This document shows, one piece after another, positions 52,078 to 60,105 of a stretch of DNA of 64,000 nt. Position 1 is the stretch's first letter. Every line of letters starts with the position of its first letter. Made by a program: the position numbers and the translations under genes. The stretch is from DATGPD01 sp041398565. GTDB taxonomy: Bacteria > Planctomycetota > UBA1135 > UBA2386. Where the stretch lies: positions 2,108,001 to 2,172,000 of the forward strand of contig JAWKUN010000002.1 of the NCBI GenBank assembly GCA_041398565.1, in the 5' to 3' direction. Below the pieces are notes generated by a model. That model was given only the letters and a program-made list of their open reading frames with translations. It ran no database searches and was not told the DNA's origin.

Positions 52078-52162
52078 GGCGTAACGCACGCAGGCGCGAA
52101 TTGCCGCGCAACTGCTCGCGGGCCGGTCCGTATCATGCCGGCTCCAGACGCGTCCCGACTCC

Positions 52163-54469
52163 ATGCAGTTGCTCCGACTCCTCTCGTTCGCCGTCGCCCT
52201 GAGCCTGGCGACCCTCACCAGCGGTCAGGACTTCGGCGAGGTCCGGATCGAAGTCGCGGGGCGCATGCAGCCGCCGAGTGCGGGGCCCGGTGACACGGTC
52301 GAACTCGTCGTCACCGTGACGCCGGTCGACGGCTGGCACGTGTACGGCGGCAAGGAGGAAGGTGCGCCGACGACGCTGAAGCTGGTCGAGACGCACGGCC
52401 TGGTCGCTGCCGGCAAGGCCAGCGTCCCCGATGGCGCACCGCATCGAATCGGTTCGCTGACCAGCTACTGGCTCGACCAGCCGTTCGAGATCAAGCAGCG
52501 CTTGACCGTACCGCCCTCGACGCCGCCCGGCGACGTGGTGGTGGAGTTCCAAGTCGACCACATGGCGTGCACGCCCGAGTTCTGCGACCCGCCCGCTTCG
52601 GCGCCGGGGCAGGCCACGCTGAAGGTCGGGCCGGGAAGTGGAGCGCAGGCGCCGACTGCGAGCGAGTTCCAGGACGAGCGCATCGCCGTCGAGGCGCGCT
52701 TCGACCCGCCGCGCGTGCCACCCGACGGCAAGACCACTCTCGTTCTGCGCGTGACACCGGCCATCGGCTGGCACGTGTACGGCACCAAGGAGGAGACCGG
52801 CAAGCCGATCGAGCTGGCCAAGATGGAGGGCAAGGGCATCGAGCGCGTCGGCGGCGAGCAGGTGCCCGAAGGCGTCAAGCACGCGCTCGGTTCCGAGGAC
52901 AGCTACTGGCTCGAGGATCCGTTCGAGATTCGTCAGCCGGTGCACGTCGTCGATGACGCTGCCGCCGGTGAGATCGAGGTGGAGGTCACGATCGGCTACA
53001 TGGCGTGCACGCCGGAGGCGTGCGATCCGCCGACGACGCTGGTCGGCAAGGTGACGCTGGCGGTCGACCCGGGGGCGGCGCCAGCGCCGGTGCCAGCCCC
53101 GTCCGCGGCCGACCAGATCCCGTCCGCCAGCCTGCTGCCTCTCCTGCTGGCGGCGATCGCGGCCGGTCTCTTCGCGTTGGTGATGCCGTGCACCTACCCG
53201 ATGATCCCGATCACGATCTCGTTCTTCACCAAGCAGGCGTCGGCGCGCGGCAGTAGCGCGGTCGGCCTGTCGTTGCTCTACGGGCTCGGCATCGTCGCCA
53301 TGTTCGTCCTCATCGGCGTGCTGGTGGGCGAGCCGATCCAGCGCTTCGCGGCCAATCCGGTGTTCAACCTGATCGTCGCCGTCCTGTTCGTGGTGTTCGG
53401 CGTGTCGCTGCTCGGCCTCGTCAACCTGGAACCGCCGCGCGCGCTCATGAACCTCGCCGGGCAGGCCTCGCGCCAGGGCGGTTTCTTCGGTGTGTTCCTC
53501 ATGGGCGCGTTGCTGGTGGTGACCTCGTTCACCTGCACCGCGCCGGTGATCGGCGGGCTCCTCGGCGGTTCGGCCACGCTCGGCGGCTCGCTGGTGACCG
53601 TGAGCCGGGGACAGATCGCGCTGGCCATGACGGTGTTCGGGCTCACCATGGCCCTGCCCTTCGTCTTCCTGTCGCTGGTGCCGGGGCGGCTCAAGTCGAT
53701 GCCGCGCAGCGGCGAGTGGATGAACACGCTGAAGGTGTTCTTCGGCTTCGTCGAGCTGGCGGCGGCGCTCAAGTTCGTGTCGAACGCCGACCTGGTGTGG
53801 CAGTGGCAGTCGTTGCCGCGCGAGGTCTTCCTGTGGCTGTGGGCGGCCCTGTTCGGCGTCGCCGCGCTCTACTTGCTGGGCATCGTCAAGCTGAAGGGCG
53901 AAGACGGCAGCATCGGGCCAGGCCGTCTGGTGTCGGGCCTGGGCACCATGATGTTCGCGGCCTACTGCGTGTTCGGCGCGCTGGGCAACCCGCTCGACTT
54001 CGTGATGACCGCCTTCGCGCCGAACTACTCGGTGACGGTCGGCGGTGGTGCCGGCGGCGGTGGTGGCGCCAAGCTGCACGCTCAGCACGAGGTGATCGCC
54101 GACGACCACACGCGCGCATTGCAGGTCGCCAAGGAGCAGGGCAAGCTCCTGTTCATCAACTTCACCGGCTTCACGTGAAGCAACTGCCGCGGACTGATGG
54201 AAGACGGTGTCTTCGTCCGCGACCCGGCAGTTGTCGGGATCCTGAAAGAGAGCTTCGTGGAGTCGCGCCTGCACTCGGACGCGCCCACCGACTATCCCGC
54301 GCAGACGATCGATCCTCTGCGTCGGCGCTACATCGACGCCAACCCGGCGATGGGCATCTACGTGGCGATCGACCCCAACACGGAGGAGCCGCTGGCGCGC
54401 CTGTTCGGCACCAAGCCTGCCGAGTTCGAAGGGTTCCTGCGGCGCGCGCTCGCCGCGCGCAAGCCGTAG
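52163..54469 (+). CDS. DsbD-like thiol:disulfide interchange protein, predicted selenoprotein (Sec672)
   Basis: 768 residues when the TGA at 54176-54178 is read as selenocysteine. Signal peptide (MQLLRLLSFAVALSLATLTS) first; two DsbD alpha-like domains (about 30-150 and 170-290), each with WHVYG and a CTPE-x-C motif. Then eight hydrophobic spans with the conserved redox cysteines C343 (FALVMPCTYPM) and C458 (TSFTCTAPVIGG). The C-terminal thioredoxin domain reads GKLLFINFTGFT, then TGA, then SNCRGLMEDGVFVRDPAVVG. Family members have C-x-x-C there, so the TGA stands exactly at the first active-site cysteine (Sec672, with C675 as partner). Without readthrough the protein would lose its active site and last 97 residues. 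A hairpin at 54182-54232 supports recoding. It moves electrons across the membrane to reduce periplasmic disulfides. Confidence 0.85.
54182..54232 (+). promoter_or_regulatory. Candidate bacterial SECIS element
   Basis: Starting 4 bases after the TGA, AACTGCCG (54182-54189) pairs with CGGCAGTT (54225-54232), CGGAC (54190-54194) with GTCCG (54215-54219), and GAAGAC (54200-54205) with GTCTTC (54209-54214). The apical loop is GGT, and five bases (TGATG) bulge on the 5' side below the top stem. A GU in the apical loop and a bulged U near it are the contacts SelB makes in the E. coli fdhF element. The loop lies 28 bases after the TGA. All 19 pairs are Watson-Crick while the strand also encodes protein. 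Confidence 0.75.
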
Positions 54470-54496
54470 CTGCCGTGGGGGTGCCTGCCCGCGCAG

Positions 54497-56050
54497 CTAG
54501 CGCACGGTGATGTCGACGACGCCCGACGGCGTCCAGTCCCACGTCGCCAGCAGCGTCACCGTGTCGTACTCGACCACCAGGTCTCGTGTCGCCGCGTACA
54601 GCTTCTCGCCGGCCGGAGCCAGAGCGAGAGCGATCACGGCGTCGCTCGCGAGCTTGTCGTCGATGCGCACGACGCGGCGGAAGGTGGGGGAGGTCGGCTG
54701 CACGTCGACGCGCACGATGCCGCCGGTCGTCGCGCCGTAGAGCCACTCGCCGCGCGGATCGGCGACCACGCGCCCGAGCTGGCTCGGTAGGGGCGTTCGT
54801 GGCACGCTCTGCTCGGCTCCGAGTGCCTGCACGCCGGGCGTGCCCGGATCCATGTCGCGTTCGCCGAACGTCTCGACGTCGACCACCGCCACCTCGGTGC
54901 CGGTCGCCGTCTGCAGGGCCACGAAGAGCGTCGCGCCGTCCGGCGACAGCGCCAGGCCCTTGGCCTCCCGCCCGGCGAAGGCGAGCTCGTCCGTGCTCTG
55001 GTGGAAGGTCGGTGACGACGGTCGGAGGTCGACCCGCGCCAGGCGCGCGTCGCCGCCGCTCGCCGGCCCGGCCGCGAGCACGAACGCGGTGGCGCTGTCG
55101 TGCGCGAACACCATCGCGCACGCGTCGGCCACCTGCTCCAGGCGGATGGCCGGCCCCGGCCAAACCTGGCCGAAGCTGGCGTTGGCGCGCACGTCGTAGG
55201 CGAGGATCGGCGGGCTGCTGCCGGCGTCGCCGACGTGCAGGACGTAGGCGCGTGAGTTGTCGGGCGTCGTCACGATGCGCGTCGGTTCGGCGTCGCCGAC
55301 CAACGCGGCGTTGCCCGTCCACACCGGTGGAAACGAGGTGGCGTCGTACGCGCGCAGGCGTCCGGCGGCGGCGTCGAGCGCCAGTGCCACCCGGCCGTCC
55401 TGCACGAACGCCACGCCACGTCCGGCATCGATCTGAGCCGCGTCGAAGTCGACGCTGGCGCGCGTGTTGAGGTCGATGGCCGTCTGCGGCGATGGCCGCG
55501 AGGCCGTGGCGCGCGTCACCAGCAGCTCGGCGCTCAACGACACTTCGATCTGCAGGCCCGCAGTGGCGCCGAAGCCCAGCGGATTGGGAGCGAAGTCGTC
55601 GAGGGTGAACGCCTGCAGGAAGAGCGGTTGGCCGATGAGCTCGCGGTTGTTGGGCAACGGCAGGGGGATGTCTCCTTGGCCGCCGCCGTTGCCCTGCCCG
55701 GGCAAGAAGAAGGCGCCGTAGTAGATGGCGCTGCGCGTGTCGAGCAGGAAGCGCACGCCGCCGTACACGAAGTCGGCGTCTTGCTGCGACAGGAATGGGA
55801 ACGCCCAGGTGCCGCCGAGCGAGCGCTCGACGCGCAGCTTGAAGGCGCGGTTGCCGGGGCGTGGCGTTTCGCTGACCCAGAGCGTCGGCTCGACATTGCC
55901 GCTACCGGGGGAGCCGGCGCCGTAGCGGCGGACTCCATCGCCGGCACGCGGCGCGAGGGTCAACAGCGGGAGGGGTAGCAGCGGGAGACAGGTGGCGCCG
56001 AGCGCGAAGGCGCGGGCGCGGCGGACGGGTCGCCGGATCGGAAGGTGCAT
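54497..56050 (-). CDS. Exported YVTN-type beta-propeller protein
   Basis: 517 residues. A long signal-like N-terminus (RAFALGATCLPLLPLPLLTL) precedes a beta domain. From about 200 on, seven-bladed-propeller repeats occur: DAGRGVAFVQDGRVALALDA, RIVTTPDNSRAYVLHVGDAG, AKGLALSPDGATLFVALQTA and ALALAPAGEKLYAATRDLVV. The SPDG-x-x-LYVA phrasing is typical of YVTN/lactonase propellers. Likely a binding or scaffold role outside the membrane. It is convergent with the DsbD gene and separated by 27 bases. Confidence 0.75.
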   Translation of the reverse strand: MHLPIRRPVRRARAFALGATCLPLLPLPLLTLAPRAGDGVRRYGAGSPGSGNVEPTLWVSETPRPGNRAFKLRVERSLGGTWAFPFLSQQDADFVYGGVRFLLDTRSAIYYGAFFLPGQGNGGGQGDIPLPLPNNRELIGQPLFLQAFTLDDFAPNPLGFGATAGLQIEVSLSAELLVTRATASRPSPQTAIDLNTRASVDFDAAQIDAGRGVAFVQDGRVALALDAAAGRLRAYDATSFPPVWTGNAALVGDAEPTRIVTTPDNSRAYVLHVGDAGSSPPILAYDVRANASFGQVWPGPAIRLEQVADACAMVFAHDSATAFVLAAGPASGGDARLARVDLRPSSPTFHQSTDELAFAGREAKGLALSPDGATLFVALQTATGTEVAVVDVETFGERDMDPGTPGVQALGAEQSVPRTPLPSQLGRVVADPRGEWLYGATTGGIVRVDVQPTSPTFRRVVRIDDKLASDAVIALALAPAGEKLYAATRDLVVEYDTVTLLATWDWTPSGVVDITVR

Positions 56051-56124
56051 GGCAAGGTGCGGGCGAGAGTGCGAGGCGCCCGATCATAGCGATGGCCGGG
56101 CGACCGGAGGTCGCCGGCCATCGC

Positions 56125-56174
56125 ATCCAGCGTTGCAGCGGATGGAGCCAAGGCTCCACCGCTGAACGCTGGAT
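56125..56174 (+). repeat. Bulged palindromic intergenic repeat, best copy
   Basis: Arms ATCCAGCGTT-G-CAGCGG-A-TGGAGCC and GGCTCCA-C-CGCTG-AACGCTGGAT fold on each other: 22 base pairs with single bulged G and A on the left arm. Related copies are at 7771-7813 and 15546-15590, and the preceding flank CGGCCATCGC is shared. Confidence 0.75.
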
Positions 56175-56225
56175 CCGCCATCGAGCCGTGGAACAGCGGG
56201 AACCCTGCTCGCGCAGACGAAGACC

Positions 56226-56270
56226 GGCACAGCAAGGCCCGGCACAGCAAGGCCCGGCACAGCAAGGCCC
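56226..56270 (+). repeat. Three exact 15-bp tandem units
   Basis: CGGCACAGCAAGGCC occurs three times in a row with no differences, then begins again as CGGCGCC. It lies between the palindromic repeat and the tRNA-Lys terminator and is not in a gene. Confidence 0.85.
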
Positions 56271-56294
56271 GGCGCCTGGTCCTCGGCGTGCGAA

Positions 56295-56325
56295 CGCGGG
56301 CCGTGGGGTTGGCCCACGGCCCGCG
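56295..56325 (-). terminator. Hairpin after tRNA-Lys
   Basis: CGCGGGCCGTGGG (56295-56307) and CCCACGGCCCGCG (56313-56325) are perfect complements with a five-base loop, 6 bases beyond the CCA end of the tRNA on the minus strand. Very stable; no clear T run follows. Confidence 0.7.
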
Positions 56326-56331
56326 GCGCGT

Positions 56332-56407
56332 TGGTACCTCCTGTAGGGATCGAACCTACGACCCACGGATTAAGAATCCGTTGCTCTACCGGCTGAGCTA
56401 AGGAGGC
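56332..56407 (-). tRNA. tRNA-Lys (anticodon CTT)
   Basis: 76 bases including an encoded CCA. Acceptor GCCTCCT pairs with AGGAGGT (a G-T at the end), the D arm is AGCTCAGCCGGTAGAGC, the anticodon stem ACGGA/TCCGT encloses loop TTCTTAA with anticodon CTT reading AAG, and the T arm is GTAGGTTCGATCCCTAC. Confidence 0.97.
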
Positions 56408-56604
56408 GTCCGGGCACGCCCGAAAGGGCCGCGGAAGGTAGCGCGCCGGTGAAGGTGGTGCAAATCTCTTTTGCCGGTGCCGTGGCCGGGAGAGCGCCGG
56501 CGGGCGGGCGTGCGCCGCGACGATCGTGGTGTGTCGGCGGCATGGAGCCCGCTGTGGTGCAGACTTGCAGTGCCACCCGTCCCCGCCAAGATGCCCTCCC
56601 CCGC

Positions 56605-57333
56605 ATGACCGTGCCCTCGGACGACTCCCGCCCGCAGCTCTCGGTCGTGGTGCCGGTCTACAACGAAGAGGGCACGCTGCGCCAGGTGGTGGATCAGGTC
56701 TTGGCCTTGCCCCTGCGCGTCGAGGTGCTGTTGGTCGACGACGGCTCGACCGACGCGTCCGGGCGCATCGGCGACGAACTCGCCGCGTTGCACCCGGGCC
56801 GCGTGCGCGCCTTCCACCAGGTGAACCGTGGCAAGGGGGCGGCGGTGCGTGTCGGCATCCAGGCGGCCATCGGCGAGGCGGTGGTGATCCAAGACGCCGA
56901 CCTCGAGTACGACCCCGAGGACCTCGTGCGGCTCTACCACGAAATGCTGCGCCTGGGCAGCAAGGTGATCTACGGCTCGCGTCGCCTGCGCTATCGCAGC
57001 GCGTCGGTGCAGGCCAAGTACTACTGGGGCGGTGTCCTCATCACCTGGGCGACCAACCTGCTGTACGGAACGCGACTGTCGGACGAACCCACCTGCTACA
57101 AGATGTGGCGGCGCGAGCTGATACAATCGATCCCGCTCACCTGCGACGGCTTCGAGTTCTGCCCGGAGGTGACCGCCAAGGTGCTGCGGCGCGGCCACCG
57201 CATCCCCGAGCTGCAGATCCGCTACACGCCGCGCACCGTGCACGAGGGCAAGAAGATCCGGCTCAAGGACGGCTGGACGGCGATCTGGACCCTGCTGCGC
57301 TTCCGTTTCGCCAAGGTCCGACCGCGTCCTTGA
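56605..57333 (+). CDS. Family 2 glycosyltransferase (polyprenyl-phosphate sugar transferase type)
   Basis: 242 residues. The GT-A fold opens QLSVVVPVYNEEGTLRQVVD, has the sugar-nucleotide DDGSTD motif and the metal-binding VVIQDADLEYDPEDLVRLYH. The later RRLRYRSASVQAKYYWGGVL and CDGFEFCPEVTAKVLRRGHR match the dolichol-phosphate-mannose synthase-like group, which loads a sugar onto a lipid carrier. No membrane span is present. The start ATG at 56605 is preferred; the frame opens upstream at 56449. It is 34 bases upstream of the YfhO gene, so it likely makes the sugar donor for it. Confidence 0.85.
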   Translation: MTVPSDDSRPQLSVVVPVYNEEGTLRQVVDQVLALPLRVEVLLVDDGSTDASGRIGDELAALHPGRVRAFHQVNRGKGAAVRVGIQAAIGEAVVIQDADLEYDPEDLVRLYHEMLRLGSKVIYGSRRLRYRSASVQAKYYWGGVLITWATNLLYGTRLSDEPTCYKMWRRELIQSIPLTCDGFEFCPEVTAKVLRRGHRIPELQIRYTPRTVHEGKKIRLKDGWTAIWTLLRFRFAKVRPRP

Positions 57334-57367
57334 TCGACGGCCGCCCCCTCGACGAAGCTGGTCGCGC

Positions 57368-59770
57368 GTGACGTCGTTCGCCTCTCTCGCCGTCCGCGTC
57401 CGGGCGCGCGCGCCGGCGTGGCTGCCGTTGGCCGCCGTGCTCGGGGTGGTGCTGGCAGCGTTCCATCCGCTGTGGCTGCACGGGGACAGCTGCATGGCGG
57501 CGCAGGCGTCGCCCGGAGTCACCCTGCGGGGGCCGGTCGGCGCCGCCGACTACGGCCAGCTACCGCTCGCCGACGGCGTGGCGGCGTACATCGACGAGCC
57601 GCAGGCGGTGCTGGCGGCGCACCAGATCGCCAGCGGTCACTGGCCGTGGTGGAACCCGCACAACGGGCTCGGCGTGCCGCTGTTCGGTAACTGGCAGTCG
57701 TCGCTGCTCAGCCCCCTGCGGGCGCTCGTGCTGTGGTTTCCGCGCAGCACGTGGGCTTTCGATCTGACCTACGTGCTGCGGCTCGTCGTCGCCGGGCTGG
57801 GCGCCTGTCTCCTGGCGCTGCGGTTGGGCCTGCACGGAGCGGCGGCGGCGACCGCGGGCGTCGTCTTCGCGCTCACCGGCTACTTCCTGCGCTTCCTGTC
57901 GATGCACCACCTGAACGGCGAGGTGTGGCTGCCGTGGCTGTGGTTGGCGGCCGACCGGGTCGCGCTGGGACGCACCCGCGGCGCGATCTTCCTGCTGGTG
58001 TTCGTCGGCTTCGCCACCGTGGTGGGAGGCAACCCGCAGCCGGCGCTGATGGCGGCGCTCGGCACCGCCGCCTTCGCCCTGTGGCGTGCGCGCGCGTGGG
58101 GTTGGCGCGGCGCGATGCTGGTGGCCGCGTCGGCGTTGCCTGCCGTGATGTTCTCGGCGAGCTACTGGCTGGCCGGGCTCGAGTACGTGCACGAGTCGGT
58201 GCACCACCACGACGTCTCGTTCGGCCAGGACGGCTACACGGCTGCCGGCGCGCTCGGCTTCCTGATCCCGCGCCCGTACGGCGACAGCGGGGCGCTGGCG
58301 ATGGTGGCGCCGCACTTCGGCATGGTGCCGCTGGTCCTGGCTTTGCTCGGGCTCGGCGTCGGGTTGGGCCGCGGGCCGTTCCTGTGGTTGGTGCTGGTGC
58401 TCGGCGCGGGCAAGCTCGCCAACTTGTGGGGCACCGGCTGGCTCGGCGCCCTGCCCGGGCTGTCGATGATGAAGATCTTCAAGTACGGCTACCCGCTGCC
58501 GGCGCTGGCGCTGGCGCTGCTCGCCGGCAACGGCGTGGCCGCCGCCGGGACGCGCGCCGGCTGGCGTGCGGCGCTGTTGCGCGCGGCGCCGGCGGCCGCC
58601 CTGCTGGCCGTGCTGGGGTGGGCGGGTGCGCGCGCGGCCGCGTCGTCGACCACCCTGCACCTGGCGAGTTGGTGGGTGCTGCTGGCGCCGGTCGCAATGC
58701 TGGCGCTCGCGGTGTCGGTGTGGGTGGCCGCGCGCGGCGCGTGGCGGCGCTGGCTGCTCGTCGCGCTCGCTGCCGGCGAGCTGATCGCCGCGTTCCCGGC
58801 ACGCTGGCTGCCGCGTCTCGACCCGTTCGCGCAGCCGGAGTACCTGCGCCGCATGCACGAGCGGGAGGCGGCGAGCCGCACGTTCGCCGCCGGCGGGCTG
58901 CTGGTGCCCAACCAGAACGCGGTGTTCGGCCAGGACGACATCCGTCTGCACGACGGGGTCTTTCCGCGGCGCTACGGGAAGTTCGTGCGGCGCTTCCTCA
59001 ATCCGAACGTGCGTTCGTGGCCGGTGTTCACCGGCGAGGATCTCGGCGAACGGCCGCCCGAACTCCTGGCGATCGGTCTCGAGCAGCAGCGGCTCCTGCT
59101 GCGCCAGCAGGTGGCGGAGAGCGCCGGCCCGTCGGTGGTGGTGGACCTCACCGCCAGCACCCCCGCGCGCTACTTCGACCTGGTCAACGTCGAGTACTTC
59201 CTGCTGCCCGGTCTGGCCAAGCCGTGGGTGGACGGCTGGCCGAAGGACCGCTTCCAGGTCGTCTACGCCGACGAGACGGCGGTGGTGGTGCGGCGCAAGA
59301 CCGCCCTGCCGCGCGCCTTCTTCCCCAAGCGCGTCGAACGCGTCGCCGACGAGGACGAGGCGTTCGCTCGCATGGCGGCCGATGACTTCGCGCCGGGTGA
59401 CGTGGCGTTCCTCGAGGGCGAGGTGGGTTCCGCCGCCGAAGCCGTGTCGGGTTCGGCGATCGTGCGCGCGCGTCCTGCGCCGGGCGATCTCGTCGTGGCG
59501 GCGCAGGCATCGGCCGCGGGTTGGCTCGTGGTCTCGGTCTACCCCTACCCGGGCTTGCGCGCCGAGGTCGACGGGCAGCCGGTGCCGCTGGTGCCGGCGG
59601 ACGGCACCCTGAGCGCGGTCGAGGTGCCGCGCGGCCGCCACGAGATCCGCCTGTCGTACGTGCCGCGAACGCGGACCACCGGCCAGATCCTGGCCGGGGT
59701 CGGAGCCGTGCTGCTCCTGGTGCTGGCCCTGCGCGCGCGCGGGCGCGCGATTCCGGTAACGGTCGATTGA
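57368..59770 (+). CDS. YfhO-family polytopic membrane protein (GT-C type)
   Basis: 800 residues from a GTG start. About 12 membrane helices fill the first 470 residues. Between them are GHWPWWNPHNGLGVPLFGNW and GALGFLIPRPYGDSG, the YfhO-type loop motifs. The soluble C-terminal part has mixed alpha/beta content with DGQPVPLVPADGTLSAVEVP, ending in one more helix. YfhO proteins transfer sugars from polyprenyl phosphate carriers onto teichoic acids or other surface polymers. It forms a likely operon with the GT2 gene just upstream. Confidence 0.85.
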   Translation: MTSFASLAVRVRARAPAWLPLAAVLGVVLAAFHPLWLHGDSCMAAQASPGVTLRGPVGAADYGQLPLADGVAAYIDEPQAVLAAHQIASGHWPWWNPHNGLGVPLFGNWQSSLLSPLRALVLWFPRSTWAFDLTYVLRLVVAGLGACLLALRLGLHGAAAATAGVVFALTGYFLRFLSMHHLNGEVWLPWLWLAADRVALGRTRGAIFLLVFVGFATVVGGNPQPALMAALGTAAFALWRARAWGWRGAMLVAASALPAVMFSASYWLAGLEYVHESVHHHDVSFGQDGYTAAGALGFLIPRPYGDSGALAMVAPHFGMVPLVLALLGLGVGLGRGPFLWLVLVLGAGKLANLWGTGWLGALPGLSMMKIFKYGYPLPALALALLAGNGVAAAGTRAGWRAALLRAAPAAALLAVLGWAGARAAASSTTLHLASWWVLLAPVAMLALAVSVWVAARGAWRRWLLVALAAGELIAAFPARWLPRLDPFAQPEYLRRMHEREAASRTFAAGGLLVPNQNAVFGQDDIRLHDGVFPRRYGKFVRRFLNPNVRSWPVFTGEDLGERPPELLAIGLEQQRLLLRQQVAESAGPSVVVDLTASTPARYFDLVNVEYFLLPGLAKPWVDGWPKDRFQVVYADETAVVVRRKTALPRAFFPKRVERVADEDEAFARMAADDFAPGDVAFLEGEVGSAAEAVSGSAIVRARPAPGDLVVAAQASAAGWLVVSVYPYPGLRAEVDGQPVPLVPADGTLSAVEVPRGRHEIRLSYVPRTRTTGQILAGVGAVLLLVLALRARGRAIPVTVD

Positions 59771-59830
59771 CCGCGCCGCGCAGCGCAGCCAAGATACGCG
59801 GCCCTTCGCGCCGCCGCCTGCGGCGCGCGC

Positions 59831-59908
59831 GGTGGCTGTAGCTCAGCTGGTTAGAGCGCCTGACTGTGACTCAGGAGGTCGCCGGTTCAAGTCCGGTCAG
59901 CCACCCCA
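59831..59908 (+). tRNA. tRNA-His (anticodon GTG)
   Basis: 78 bases with an encoded G at position -1, opposite C73, and CCA at the end. The acceptor is GTGGCTG/CAGCCAC, the anticodon arm CCTGA-CTGTGAC-TCAGG gives anticodon GTG, and the T arm is GCCGGTTCAAGTCCGGT. The extra 5' G is the identity mark of tRNA-His. Confidence 0.97.
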
Positions 59909-59973
59909 CTCTCGACGTCTCACGCGACGCCCAGATCGAGGCCCAAGAGTGTCGTCGGCGTATCGAGCGTCCA

Positions 59974-60105
59974 GCTCCGAGCCATGTTGTTGGCGATCGC
60001 CTTCGCGATCGCGAGCCTTCGGCTCGGAGCGTGAGAGAGAATCGAGCCTACACGCTCCGAGCCATGTCGTTGGCGATCGCCTTCGCGATCGCGAGCCTTC
60101 GGCTC
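59974..60105. repeat. Two copies of a 52-bp palindromic unit
   Basis: The unit beginning GCTCCGAGCCATGT occurs at 59974-60025 and 60054-60105 with one base changed (T or C). In copy 1 GCTCCGAGCC (59974-59983) pairs with GGCTCGGAGC (60021-60030). Each unit also holds GCGATCGC twice. The second copy covers the last bases of the secreted protein gene on the minus strand. The block lies between convergent transcription units. Confidence 0.8.

Noticed and set aside
54179..54469. A separate small thioredoxin-like gene after the DsbD stop
   Set aside because: It has no ribosome binding site or start at the needed place, is in frame with DsbD, and begins exactly at the second half of the active-site motif; readthrough is simpler.
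52163..54469. General reassignment of TGA to tryptophan
   Set aside because: Many other genes here end properly at TGA, and the site would need cysteine, not tryptophan.
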